In this document: positions 16,809 to 25,432 of the stretch, piece after piece
Layout: every line of letters starts with the position of its first letter
How positions within the stretch are numbered: the stretch's first letter is position 1
Position numbers and translations under genes: made by a program
DNA from: Bradyrhizobium nivariense
GTDB lineage: Bacteria > Pseudomonadota > Alphaproteobacteria > Rhizobiales > Xanthobacteraceae
Direction of reading: 5' to 3'
Assembly: GCF_029846715.1 (NCBI RefSeq)
Contig: NZ_JARVWW010000020.1
Location: 62,001 to 126,000 of the forward strand
Length of the DNA: 64,000 nucleotides
The notes under the pieces: model-generated
Told to the model about the DNA's origin: nothing
Seen by the model: only the letters and a program-made list of their open reading frames with translations
The model's database searches: none

Positions 16809-18878
16809 TCAGAACTCGCCGTGCAGCCGTCCCGAAAACACCGACACCGGTCCACGGTCGGCATTGTAGGCGGGGTTGACGATGAGCTGGTAGTCCGCGG
16901 TGAGGGTGAGATTCTTGTTCAGCGCGTAGGCGTAATAGGTTTCGAGGATGCGCTCCTTGCGGTAGTTGAGCGCGCCGTCGCCGATGAGAACACCGAGGCC
17001 GCCGGCGGCGAGGAAGTCGCGATAGTCCTGCGAGATAGCATTGATGGCGCCGCCGACGCCGACCACGTCGTCGGGCCGGCCCCATTTCGTGCCCTTGATC
17101 GACAGGCCGCCGGACAGGCTGCGGTTGATATCGGTGAAGGCAACCGTTTCGGACTTGCCGTCGTTCCAGCTCCAGCGGCCGAACAGCCCGACATCGTCCG
17201 TGATCGCCTGCTCGAGATTGACGACATAGCCGACCTTGACGCGGCCGCGCCGGGTCTGTGCGATGTCGAGATTCAGCGCGGGATTGTCCAGCGTCTCGCG
17301 GAAGCTTCCCATATTGGCGCTGTCGAGCCAGCCCATGGTCCTGAGCTTGCCGGGTTGGCCGAACAGCGAGAACCGCGTTTCGAGCTCGACCACGTACTGG
17401 CCGCGCTCCCCGACCTTGGTGTCGAAATGATTTGAATTGGGCTCCGCGACCATCAGGAAATAGCCGCCGCGCAGCGCCCATTGCCTCTGGTTGAGCTCGG
17501 CGGTGACGCCGTAGGTGAGGCCGACCTTGTCGGCGGAATAGTCGAAGGCGCCCGGCGCCCACAGCGACCAGTTCATGAAATCCTTGCGGGTGTCCTTGGC
17601 GTAGGCATTGCCGTCGAACACGTCGACCACCCCGAATTTGCCGGCCTGCACCGTGAGCCTGGAAACATCGACCTTCTGCCCAAGCTGCAACTGGCCGCTG
17701 GCGAGCTCTTCCTGCTCGCCGCCAAAGCCGAACGTCTGGCGCACGAACAGGCGCGAGGTGTTGTAATGCGGATAGGGAAAGTTCGACTTCTGCGCTTCGC
17801 CATTGGGGAAGCCTGCCGCGCCGACCGTGTCGTTCAATCCAAAACCCTGGAGCAGTTCGGGATTGTAATAGACCTCGCCGCCGTCCCACAGCCGCGCGTT
17901 CAGGAACAGGCTGTTGCTCCAGGTTGCCTTGGCCTGCGCCGAGGGAGACAGAGAGTTCGCTCCGCTGTAGCGGGCGGGGAACGACGGATAGCCTTGCGGC
18001 AGATAAGTGCTCTGGCCGTGGATCTCCCAGCGATCGGATTCAGTGTCGGTCAGCGCGCTCTTGGGATCATAGCTCGGCATGCCCGGCCAATCGACCTTGC
18101 GATTGAGGCCGAGCCGGATCGACTGAAAGTCAAGTGATGAAGAGGTGTATTGGGCGCCTGTGGAGAAGGCGACGTTGGCGCCGTCGAAGCGGCTGTAGAG
18201 ATATTCCAGCCGCGCGCTCCAATGCGGCGCGAAGCCGTATTCGATGCCGGCACCCGCGATCCAGCCGGGCCGCGTGTTCAGGATTTTCGGGACTTCGCCT
18301 GCGGCCGGCGTGTCGAAATAGCGTTCGCCCATCCATGCAAAGCCGCCGGTGGCGTAGACCAGCCAGGCACCGCTGGTGTAGCCGACGCGGCCGCGCAGGC
18401 TCGCGGTGTAGTCCCATTGCTGCGTGACCGTGTTGGCGGGTGTCGCCAGGAAGGAGACGATCGAGTTCGAGATGATGTAGTTCGGAAACGAAAAATCGCC
18501 TTCGACGCCGACCAGCCAACCGGAGTTGAGCCGGTAATTGTAGCCGGCCTGCACGCCGCCGATCATGCCGCTGAAGACGCCGCTGTCGCTAATCGCAGCG
18601 CCGTCGTTCAGCGCAAAGCGCGACGAGCCGAGGCTGTAGCCGGCGTGTGCACCGATATAGAGGCCCGTCCAGTCATAGACGGCTTTCAGCGCCGGCGCCT
18701 TCAACGGCAGATCAGCCGCATGGCCGGCGGCTGCAAAAGCCAGCACGCCCGAGGCAATCGCCGCGGCCGTCCGCAAATACCGGTGTCGGTGACCTCTCAA
18801 CGTCAAAACGCACGCCCCCAAACACGAATGTGTCCCATCCGCCGCGATATCCCTGCCGATTCGCGGCGACCCTGTCAT
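16809..18878 (-). CDS. Double-barrel porin: Omp25-like domain fused to OprB
   Basis: The 689-residue outer-membrane protein has a signal peptide ending about residue 54 (AAAGHAADLPLK). The ATG at 18878 gives an unusually long leader, so a downstream TTG or GTG start is possible. Residues about 65-255 form an eight-stranded Omp25/Omp31-like barrel (YDWTGLYIGAHAGYSLGSS, GGVQAGYNYRLNSGWLVGVE, WSARLEYLYSRFD). Residues about 270-689 form a carbohydrate-selective OprB porin (YSGANSLSP, DVFDGNAYAKDTRKDFMNW, ETYYAYALNKNLTLTADYQ) ending in a terminal Phe. It probably imports sugars or polyols. Combinations of these two domains are known in Bradyrhizobium, so the fusion is real rather than two genes run together. 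Confidence 0.88.
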   Translation of the reverse strand: MTGSPRIGRDIAADGTHSCLGACVLTLRGHRHRYLRTAAAIASGVLAFAAAGHAADLPLKAPALKAVYDWTGLYIGAHAGYSLGSSRFALNDGAAISDSGVFSGMIGGVQAGYNYRLNSGWLVGVEGDFSFPNYIISNSIVSFLATPANTVTQQWDYTASLRGRVGYTSGAWLVYATGGFAWMGERYFDTPAAGEVPKILNTRPGWIAGAGIEYGFAPHWSARLEYLYSRFDGANVAFSTGAQYTSSSLDFQSIRLGLNRKVDWPGMPSYDPKSALTDTESDRWEIHGQSTYLPQGYPSFPARYSGANSLSPSAQAKATWSNSLFLNARLWDGGEVYYNPELLQGFGLNDTVGAAGFPNGEAQKSNFPYPHYNTSRLFVRQTFGFGGEQEELASGQLQLGQKVDVSRLTVQAGKFGVVDVFDGNAYAKDTRKDFMNWSLWAPGAFDYSADKVGLTYGVTAELNQRQWALRGGYFLMVAEPNSNHFDTKVGERGQYVVELETRFSLFGQPGKLRTMGWLDSANMGSFRETLDNPALNLDIAQTRRGRVKVGYVVNLEQAITDDVGLFGRWSWNDGKSETVAFTDINRSLSGGLSIKGTKWGRPDDVVGVGGAINAISQDYRDFLAAGGLGVLIGDGALNYRKERILETYYAYALNKNLTLTADYQLIVNPAYNADRGPVSVFSGRLHGEF

Positions 18879-19067
18879 CAGATCTTAGGTACTCCCGCGA
18901 CCGGGTGAGATGATCTCGATCCGGTGCGACTTCTTCCCAAGCCCCTGAGCTTGTTGCGAACCTTATTGCGATTAATTCGCAATAGCAACTAGTGCAGATT
19001 GCCGCAGGGGATGGTTCGCACCGCTGTGTGACGGGACTGCAACAAATTCCCGAGGCCCAAAACAGTT

Positions 19068-19099
19068 GACCCCGCCCGGGGGGACATCCGGGCGGGGTC
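19068..19099 (-). terminator. Strong GC hairpin after the small secreted protein gene
   Basis: GACCCCGCCCGG (19068-19079) and CCGGGCGGGGTC (19088-19099) are perfect complements with an eight-base loop, about 75 bases after the stop of the gene ending at 19175. On the minus strand AACTGTTTTGG follows, a weak T-rich tail. It is most likely a factor-independent terminator for that gene. Confidence 0.6.
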
Positions 19100-19174
19100 G
19101 GGGCACGACACGGGGTGGATGAGGCGCCCGTGTCGGACGCAGGATCCACGTGAGATCGGCCTCAGCTACCCAAA

Positions 19175-19438
19175 TCAGTAGCAGCTGCGAACGCGGCCAA
19201 CGTACTGGCCGAAGGCGTTGTACTGGGCGACCCAGCCGCAGCGGTGATAGCCGTTGTAATAAGGGTCGTTGCTGGCGGCGATCGCGGAGCCGACGACGGC
19301 GGCGGTGGCGATGCCGGCACCCACACCCCAGACCCAGCCGGGCTGCTTGGCTTCGGCCTGCGAGGTGGTGGACACGATGCTGCCGGTGACGGCGAGGGCA
19401 GCGAGAGCGACGGCGAAAATCTTGGTCTTGATCGACAT
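19175..19438 (-). CDS. Small secreted hypothetical protein
   Basis: ATG 19438 is chosen because GGAG lies nine bases upstream and a clean signal peptide follows (MSIKTKIFAVALAALAVTGS, cleavage near QAEAKQ). The mature part is about 60 residues: a Gly/Ala-rich helix (WVWGVGAGIATAAVVGSAIA) then a short Tyr-rich tail with two Cys, ending VRSCY. Proteins of this type are common in rhizobia and have no known function; the glycine-rich segment could insert in the outer membrane. The C-terminal Cys pair could form a disulfide in the periplasm. Single gene with its own terminator. Confidence 0.75.
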   Translation of the reverse strand: MSIKTKIFAVALAALAVTGSIVSTTSQAEAKQPGWVWGVGAGIATAAVVGSAIAASNDPYYNGYHRCGWVAQYNAFGQYVGRVRSCY

Positions 19439-19577
19439 TTGAAACTCCATCCGGGTTGAGGCGGTCCGTTGTGGCCCGCGTGCCCAGTTGGACGGAGGCT
19501 CCTCGAATCCGGTTCGAAGGCCGCGAATCCAGTCGGGAAGTCCGACTCCTTCCTGAATGATTACAATGAGATGCAAG

Positions 19578-20390
19578 CTAGCCGAGCGGGCCTTTGGCGA
19601 GCCTGTTCACGTCGAAGTTATCAACCTCGGCAAGCAGCTCGCAGAAGGCGCGGGCGCCCTGGTCGATCAGCTGCTCGCCCTTGTCGGGGACGGCCAGCGT
19701 CGCGTTGCCGACAGCGCCGCTCGCGTGGAGATCCTGCGCCTGCCAGGCGAACGGTGCGGGCCGCTGCGTCGACAGCCAGCGATATTGCTGCTCCATGGCG
19801 ATGCTGCTCGCGGGAAAATCCGCGATTGCATTCATGCGCACCTGTTCGGGATAGCGCGCCAGCATGATCGAGGTCTCGACCGCGCCGCCATGAATGCCGT
19901 GGCGCACTTCGTCCGCCGGAAACAGTTCGCTCGCGCCCGACAGGCGCGACCACGACGTCGTCACCACGAGCAGCTTGTGATGCGCGCGCAGATCCTGGGC
20001 GATCAGCATCATTGCCGCGCTGTTGCCGCCATGGCTGGTGATGATGACGAGCTTCTTCAATCCGCGCCGCGCGACGTCCTCGCCGATCCCTGTCCATCGC
20101 TTCAGCGCGATTTCAGTCGGCAGCGTCTGCGTGCCCGGATAGTCGATATGCTCGGTGGAAATCCCGACCGGTTCAACGGGCAGGAATATCGCCGGAATGC
20201 TCTCGGGCAGAAGCTCGCGCACGCGCGCCAGATAGGCGTCCGCGATCAGCACGTCGGTCTCGAGCGGCAGATGCGGGCCGTGCTGCTCGGTCGCCGCCAG
20301 CGGCAGCACCGCGATCCAGCGCGACGGTTCCGAGGGCGCGATCTCGCTCCAGTTGATGTCGGTCCAGTCGCGGGGCAGGGACGAATTCAT
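19578..20390 (-). CDS. Creatininase-family amidohydrolase
   Basis: The 270-residue protein has the metal-binding residues of the creatininase fold: E35, H37 and D46 in ATEQHGPHLPLETD, H120 in ITSHGGN, and E172 in IHGGAVETS. The family opens small cyclic or linear amides with two zinc or manganese ions; members act on creatinine, formamides and mycofactocin precursors, so the substrate is open. It is divergent from the NMT1/THI5-type ABC importer operon (122 bases between starts), suggesting that the importer brings in its substrate or a related pyrimidine or amide. Length is normal. Confidence 0.85.
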   Translation of the reverse strand: MNSSLPRDWTDINWSEIAPSEPSRWIAVLPLAATEQHGPHLPLETDVLIADAYLARVRELLPESIPAIFLPVEPVGISTEHIDYPGTQTLPTEIALKRWTGIGEDVARRGLKKLVIITSHGGNSAAMMLIAQDLRAHHKLLVVTTSWSRLSGASELFPADEVRHGIHGGAVETSIMLARYPEQVRMNAIADFPASSIAMEQQYRWLSTQRPAPFAWQAQDLHASGAVGNATLAVPDKGEQLIDQGARAFCELLAEVDNFDVNRLAKGPLG

Positions 20391-20512
20391 CGAGGTTTCT
20401 TTGCGCCGATTTGTAACGTAATTTGGAGCTCTTCGGGGGACGCTGCCCGGCCGGCCGCGTCTCCCGAAATTTCTTGCTTATCATGGGCCGGAACGATCGA
20501 CGGAGTCCAATC

Positions 20513-21535
20513 ATGCGCCCCATCCATCCGCGGCGAGCGTTAACGGGGGCCCTGGTGGCCGCTTCTCTCGCGGCCCTGCCCGTGCGTGCCGAGACGCTGG
20601 ACAAGGTCACCTTCGGCACCAACTGGGTCGCAGAAGCCGAGCACGGCGGCTTTTTCCAGGCCGTCGCCGACGGCACCTACAAGCGCTACGGGCTCGACGT
20701 CACCATCGTCCCCGGCGGGCCCAACGAGAACAACCGGATGCTCCTGATCGCCGGCAAGATCGATTTCTTCATGGCCGCGAACACGCTGATGTCGTTCGAC
20801 GCGGTCGCCAACAACGTCCCGGTCGTGACGATCGCCGCGGTCTTCCAGAAGGATCCGCAGGTGATGCTGACGCAGCCCGACGCCAAGGTCGCCAGGATCG
20901 AGGACCTCAAGCCGCTGACGCTGTTCGTCTCCAAGGAGGGCATGACCAGCTATTTCCAGTGGCTGAAGTCCGAATACGGTTTCAGCGAGAAGAATGTTCG
21001 CCCCTATAATTTCAATCCGCAGCCCTTCATCGCCAATCCCAAGAGCGCGATGCAGGGCTACGTCACCTCCGAGCCGTTCGCGGTCGAGAAGGCCGCCGGG
21101 TTCAAGCCCAACGTGCTGCTGCTCGCCGATTACGGCTTCAACACCTATTCGACCCTGATCGAGACCCGCCGCGACGTGGTCGAGAAGAAGCCCGACCTGG
21201 TGCAGCGCTTCGTCGATGCCTCCATGATCGGCTGGTACAATTACATCTACCGTGACAATTCCGCGGGCAATGCCATGATCAAGAAGCTCAATCCGGAGAT
21301 GACCGACGAGCTGCTGGCCTATTCCGTCGGCAAGATGAAGGAATACGGTATCGTCGATTCCGGCGAGTCGCTGAAGAACGGCATCGGCGCGATGAGCGAC
21401 GATCGCTACACCTCCTTCTTCAACAAGATGGTGAAGGCGGGCGTCGTGAAGCCGGACCTCGACTTCCGCAGATCCTATACGCTGCGCTTCGTCAACAAGG
21501 GCGTCGGCGTCGAGCTGCGCCCGAGCAAGCCGTAG
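20513..21535 (+). CDS. ABC transporter substrate-binding protein, NMT1/THI5-like
   Basis: ATG 20513 with GGAG upstream gives 340 residues beginning with a signal peptide (MRPIHPRRALTGALVAASLA, cleavage near VRAET); the frame is open further upstream but not convincing. The mature protein has the NMT1/SsuA-type fold: FGTNWVAEAEHGGFFQAVA, GLDVTIVPGGPNENNRMLL and the hinge segments typical of binding proteins for riboflavin or thiamine precursors, nitrate, taurine or aromatic sulfonates. First gene of a five-gene chain with the ATPase, permease, a dehydrogenase and an inhibitor protein. Substrate unknown. Confidence 0.88.
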   Translation: MRPIHPRRALTGALVAASLAALPVRAETLDKVTFGTNWVAEAEHGGFFQAVADGTYKRYGLDVTIVPGGPNENNRMLLIAGKIDFFMAANTLMSFDAVANNVPVVTIAAVFQKDPQVMLTQPDAKVARIEDLKPLTLFVSKEGMTSYFQWLKSEYGFSEKNVRPYNFNPQPFIANPKSAMQGYVTSEPFAVEKAAGFKPNVLLLADYGFNTYSTLIETRRDVVEKKPDLVQRFVDASMIGWYNYIYRDNSAGNAMIKKLNPEMTDELLAYSVGKMKEYGIVDSGESLKNGIGAMSDDRYTSFFNKMVKAGVVKPDLDFRRSYTLRFVNKGVGVELRPSKP

Positions 21536-21545
21536 CGCAAGGTCG

Positions 21546-22376
21546 ATGTCGTCAGTCAAAACTTCGGCGGGGGTCGAGACCGGCCTGACGGCCCTGGCCG
21601 TCAGCCTGCGCGGCGTGACGAAGGCCTATGACAACGGCGTGATGGCGCTCGGCCCACTCGATCTTGCCGTGCGCAAGGGCGAGTTCATCTCGCTGCTGGG
21701 GCCGTCCGGCTGCGGCAAGTCCACCGCGCTGCGGCTGATCGCCGAGCTCAGCGCGCCGTCGTCCGGTATCGTGAGGCTGGCGCGTCACGAGGGCGCGGCG
21801 CAGCCGGGCCATGTTCAGCCAGGTCACGGCATCGGCTTCGTGTTTCAGGAGCCGACCCTGATGCCCTGGACCAGCGTGCGCGAGAACGTGCGGCTGCCCC
21901 TGAGGCTCGCAGGCGTGCCGAAGGCGGACGCGCGCGCGCGTGCCGACGAGGCGCTGGCGAGCGTCGGGCTTGCCGATTTCGCCGAGGCTTTCCCCCGCGA
22001 GCTCTCCGGCGGCATGAAGATGCGGGTGTCGCTGGCGCGCGCGCTCGTCACGGATCCTGATATCCTCCTGATGGATGAGCCGTTCGCGGCGCTCGACGAG
22101 ATCACGCGCTTCCGCCTCAACGACGATTTGCTCGCGCTGTGGCGCAGCCTTCGCAAGACCGTCATCTTCGTCACTCATTCGGTGTTCGAATCCGTCTATC
22201 TGTCGCAGCGCGTGGTGGTCATGACGGCGCGGCCAGGCCGCATCCAGGCCGACATCCGCATCGAGACTGTCGAGCCGCGCGGCGAGGAGTTTCGTACTTC
22301 AGTCGCCTATTCCGATTATTGCCGGAAAGTGTCGGCCGCGCTGGCGCCGTCCTATTCAGGGCAGTCGACGCTATGA
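21546..22376 (+). CDS. ABC transporter ATP-binding protein
   Basis: The 276-residue nucleotide-binding subunit has Walker A GPSGCGKS at 52-59, the Q-loop in GFVFQEPTLMPW, the signature LSGGMKMR (a variant of LSGGQ), Walker B ILLMDEPFAALDE and the H-loop in VTHS. It belongs to the SsuB/TauB/NrtD group that energises import of small organic anions. It lies 10 bases after the binding-protein gene and overlaps the permease start by four bases (ATGA), so the three proteins form one transporter made from one message. Confidence 0.93.
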   Translation: MSSVKTSAGVETGLTALAVSLRGVTKAYDNGVMALGPLDLAVRKGEFISLLGPSGCGKSTALRLIAELSAPSSGIVRLARHEGAAQPGHVQPGHGIGFVFQEPTLMPWTSVRENVRLPLRLAGVPKADARARADEALASVGLADFAEAFPRELSGGMKMRVSLARALVTDPDILLMDEPFAALDEITRFRLNDDLLALWRSLRKTVIFVTHSVFESVYLSQRVVVMTARPGRIQADIRIETVEPRGEEFRTSVAYSDYCRKVSAALAPSYSGQSTL

Positions 22377-23191
22377 ATGCGCAAGCTACCGTCACTGCGA
22401 AGCCGTCCGGCGCAAAACGCGCGTTGCGCTTCGTGCTGCCCGTCATCGTGTTCGCGGCGGGACTTCTCGCCTGGGAGCTCGTGGTCCGCATCAAGGACAT
22501 CCCGCCTTACGTGCTGCCGGCGCCCTCCGTCATTTTCCTGACTCTGGTCAAGGACTGGGAGGTGCTGTCACAATCGCTCGCCGCGACGCTGCTGACCACG
22601 CTTGAAGGTTTTGTCGCCGCCAGCATCGGCGGCATCGCGCTGGCGCTGCTGTTCAACCAGTCGAAATGGGTGGAAGCATCGCTATTCCCCTATGCCGTGG
22701 TGCTTCAGGTCACCCCTGTCATCGCGATCGCGCCGCTGCTGCTGATCTATCTGGAGCAGCAGACCGCGGTCGTGGTCTGCGCCTTCATCGTCGCCTTTTT
22801 CCCGGTGCTGTCGAACACCACGCTCGGGCTCAATTCGGTCGATCGCAACCTCTCAGGCCTGTTCCGGCTCTATGGCGCCTCGCCACAACAGACCCTGCGC
22901 TTTCTCAAGCTGCCCGCGGCGCTGCCTTATATCCTCGGCGGCCTGCGCATCGCCGGCGGCCTGTCGCTGATCGGCGCGGTCGTGGCCGAGATCGCGGCGG
23001 GAACGGCCGGCGCCGGCTCCGGGCTCGCCTACAGGATCGCCGAATCCGGCTACCGGTTGAACATACCCCGCATGTTCGCAGCGCTGCTGTTGTTGTCGCT
23101 GGCCGGGATTGTCATCTATGGGGTGCTGGCGCTAGTTTCCCACCTCGTTTTACGGCGCTGGCATGAGAGCGCGCTTGGAAAGGACAACTGA
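22373..23191 (+). CDS. ABC transporter permease
   Basis: The start is ATG 22373, overlapping the ATPase stop; a longer frame open from 22139 lies inside the ATPase gene and is an artefact. The 272-residue protein has six hydrophobic spans and the cytoplasmic EAA-loop (LFRLYGASPQQTLRFLKLPA) that docks with the ATPase. It is of the SsuC/TauC type. Its stop TGA shares one base with the ATG of the following dehydrogenase. It forms the membrane channel of the importer. Confidence 0.92.
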   Translation: MNAQATVTAKPSGAKRALRFVLPVIVFAAGLLAWELVVRIKDIPPYVLPAPSVIFLTLVKDWEVLSQSLAATLLTTLEGFVAASIGGIALALLFNQSKWVEASLFPYAVVLQVTPVIAIAPLLLIYLEQQTAVVVCAFIVAFFPVLSNTTLGLNSVDRNLSGLFRLYGASPQQTLRFLKLPAALPYILGGLRIAGGLSLIGAVVAEIAAGTAGAGSGLAYRIAESGYRLNIPRMFAALLLLSLAGIVIYGVLALVSHLVLRRWHESALGKDN

Positions 23192-24180
23192 TGACCACCG
23201 GTTCGATTTCGTCCGAAAAGATCGACCTTCTGATTTATGGGCCGGTCCGGCCGATCCTCGATAACGGGTTTTCCGATCATTTCGTCGTGCACAAGGCGGA
23301 GACGCGGGGCGATCTCGAGCGGCTGACACCGGCGGTCCGCGAAAAGATCCGCGGCGTGGCGGTGACCTATCACACCGTCCGCGCTGACAAGGATTCGCTG
23401 TCGCAATTGCCCAAGATCGAGATGGTGGCAAGCTTCGGCGTCGGCTACGACCACATCGACGCCAAATACGCCGCCGAGCACAACATCATCGTCACCAACA
23501 CGCCCGACGTGCTGACCGAGGAGGTCGCCGACGTCGCGATGGGCCTTCTGATCTCCACCGTGCGCGAGTTCATCAAGGCCGACCGTTATGTGCGCTCCGG
23601 CCTCTGGCAGACGCAGAACTATCCGCTCAGCGTCGGCTCGCTGCGCGACCGCAAGGTCGGCATCGTCGGCATGGGCCGGATCGGCCAGGCGATCGCGCGC
23701 CGGCTCGACGCCTCGTTGGTGCCGGTGGTCTATCACACCCGCAATCCGTCCAAGGAGGTCTCCTACAAGCACTACCCTGACCTGATCGAGATGGCGAAGG
23801 CGGTGGACACGCTGATGGTGATCGTCCCCGGTGGCGCTGCTACCGAAAAGATGATCAACGCCGAGGTGCTGAAGGCGCTCGGCCCGCGCGGCGTGCTGGT
23901 CAACGTCGCGCGCGGCTCTGTGATCGACGAACCGGCGCTGGTCCAGGCGCTCAAGTCCGGCACTATTCTTGCCGCTGGTCTCGACGTGTTCGCGGCCGAG
24001 CCGAACGTGCCGGACGAGCTCAAGACCATGCAGAACGTCGTGCTGTTGCCGCATATCGGCTCGGCCTCGGTGGTGACGCGCAACGCGATGGATCAGCTCG
24101 TGGTCGACAACCTCAAGTCATGGTTCGCCGGCAAGGCGCCGTTGACGCCGGTTGCGGAAACGCCGTTCAAGGGGCGCTGA
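23191..24180 (+). CDS. D-isomer-specific 2-hydroxyacid dehydrogenase
   Basis: The 329-residue cytosolic enzyme has the split catalytic domain, the Rossmann nucleotide motif GMGRIGQAIARRL, and the three catalytic residues in NVARGSVID (Arg), DVFAAEP (Glu) and LLPHIGSAS (His). It interconverts a 2-oxoacid and the D-2-hydroxyacid with NAD(P)H; glyoxylate/hydroxypyruvate reductase is the nearest common label. Its start overlaps the permease stop by one base and its stop overlaps the next start by one base. Such coupling suggests that it acts on the compound brought in by the transporter. Confidence 0.9.
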   Translation: MTTGSISSEKIDLLIYGPVRPILDNGFSDHFVVHKAETRGDLERLTPAVREKIRGVAVTYHTVRADKDSLSQLPKIEMVASFGVGYDHIDAKYAAEHNIIVTNTPDVLTEEVADVAMGLLISTVREFIKADRYVRSGLWQTQNYPLSVGSLRDRKVGIVGMGRIGQAIARRLDASLVPVVYHTRNPSKEVSYKHYPDLIEMAKAVDTLMVIVPGGAATEKMINAEVLKALGPRGVLVNVARGSVIDEPALVQALKSGTILAAGLDVFAAEPNVPDELKTMQNVVLLPHIGSASVVTRNAMDQLVVDNLKSWFAGKAPLTPVAETPFKGR

Positions 24181-24869
24181 TGAGAGCTCTTCGGGTCGTT
24201 ACATTGATGATCGCGGCTGTTGCCGCGATCACCACTGCGCGTGCGCAGGATACGACGACCCTGAAGAAGGAGATGCCCGGGCAGTGGGAGCTCTCGACCA
24301 CCGAGCGCAGCAAGACCTGCGTCGTCACGCTCAAGGCCGACGCCGCGGCTCAAGGCTTCAAGCTCGAACTGGAGCCGGCCTGCAAGGCCGCGCTGCCTTT
24401 CACCAAGGATATCGTGGCCTGGAGCGTCAAGGGTCTCGACATCGTCCGTTTGCAGGATGCGACCGGTGAAGCCGTGATCGACTTCACCGAGGTCGAGGCC
24501 GGCATCTTCGAGGGCCTGCGGCAAGGCGAGGGCGTCTACATCCTGCAAGACCTCGCCGCAGCCCGCTCGATGGCGAAGTCGATGGACCAGATGATCGGCG
24601 ATTGGTCGATCGTGCGGGGCAACGGCCAGCCGGTCTGCGGGCTGACGCTGACCAACACGGAAGCCGGGCCCGACAATTTCCAGGTCTTCCTCAAGCCGAA
24701 ATGCGATGCGGCGATCGCGCAATTCAACCCGACGCAATGGCGGCTCGAGCGCGGCCAGATCATCCTGCTGTCGAAGGCCGGCGAGGCCTGGCAGTTCGAG
24801 GCCGACGACAACGCGCAATGGCGGCGCGTCCCTGACACCGCCGATCCCCTGATCATGCTGCGGCAGTAG
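24180..24869 (+). CDS. Secreted protein with two AprI/Inh-type inhibitor domains
   Basis: ATG 24180 shares its A with the dehydrogenase stop; a frame open from 24120 is internal to the dehydrogenase. The 229-residue product has a signal peptide (MRALRVVTLMIAAVAAITTA, then RAQD) and two lipocalin-like repeats of about 100 residues: MPGQWELSTTERSKTCVVTL ... and MIGDWSIVRGNGQPVCGLTL .... Each has one conserved Cys pair (CVV...PACK, CGL...PKCD), the pattern of the AprI/Inh metalloprotease inhibitor and Omp19 family. Its translational coupling to an importer and dehydrogenase is odd, since no metalloprotease gene is in the window. Confidence 0.8.
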   Translation: MRALRVVTLMIAAVAAITTARAQDTTTLKKEMPGQWELSTTERSKTCVVTLKADAAAQGFKLELEPACKAALPFTKDIVAWSVKGLDIVRLQDATGEAVIDFTEVEAGIFEGLRQGEGVYILQDLAAARSMAKSMDQMIGDWSIVRGNGQPVCGLTLTNTEAGPDNFQVFLKPKCDAAIAQFNPTQWRLERGQIILLSKAGEAWQFEADDNAQWRRVPDTADPLIMLRQ

Positions 24870-24993
24870 CGTTCGCCCGGCCTCGCAATTTTTCCGTTGC
24901 TGATGTCGATCCGGCGCCGGCTGGATCGTCATCCCAATAGCGAGCTGATTTCGCGGCCGAACCGGCCGCGTCTCGCCTCAACAGGAGTTTTGC

Positions 24994-25401
24994 ATGCGCT
25001 TCATGTACATCGTTACTTCCCCGAAGCCCCTGGCAGGGCCGTCCCCGGCGCTGGCGGAGGCGATGCAAAGGATCTCCGAACGGGAGATCAAGGCCGGCCG
25101 GATGCTCGACAATGGCGGCCTGATGCCGCTTGCGACCGGCGCGCGGGTGTATGTCGCGGACGGCGAGCTCAGCGTCATCGACGGCCCGTTCGTGGAGGCC
25201 AAGGAGGTGATCGGCGGCTATGCCATTTTCGAATTGCGCGACAAGGACGAGGCCCTGGCGATGGCCAAGGAATTCATGCAGTTGCACCTCGACCACATGC
25301 CCGGCTGGGAAGGCACCTGCGAATTACGGGCATTCGCCACGCCGGGTATGGACGTGGCCTGTGAGGTCAACGCGCGTGCAGGGGTAGCCGCCCACGCCTG
25401 A
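24994..25401 (+). CDS. YciI-family DGPF-domain protein
   Basis: The 135-residue protein starts after a clear CAACAGGAG site. It has a ferredoxin-like YciI fold with MRFMYIV at the start and the family motif IDGPFVEAKEVIGGYAIFEL. These proteins are regularly encoded beside ECF42 sigma factors, as here (31 bases before the sigma gene). The pairing is established, but the molecular role of the DGPF protein is not settled; it has been proposed to be a target or partner of the sigma factor. The last ~25 residues are not conserved-looking. Confidence 0.88.
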   Translation: MRFMYIVTSPKPLAGPSPALAEAMQRISEREIKAGRMLDNGGLMPLATGARVYVADGELSVIDGPFVEAKEVIGGYAIFELRDKDEALAMAKEFMQLHLDHMPGWEGTCELRAFATPGMDVACEVNARAGVAAHA

Positions 25402-25432
25402 TGGACAGCACCGCTCGTCTCTTTCGGCGGCG

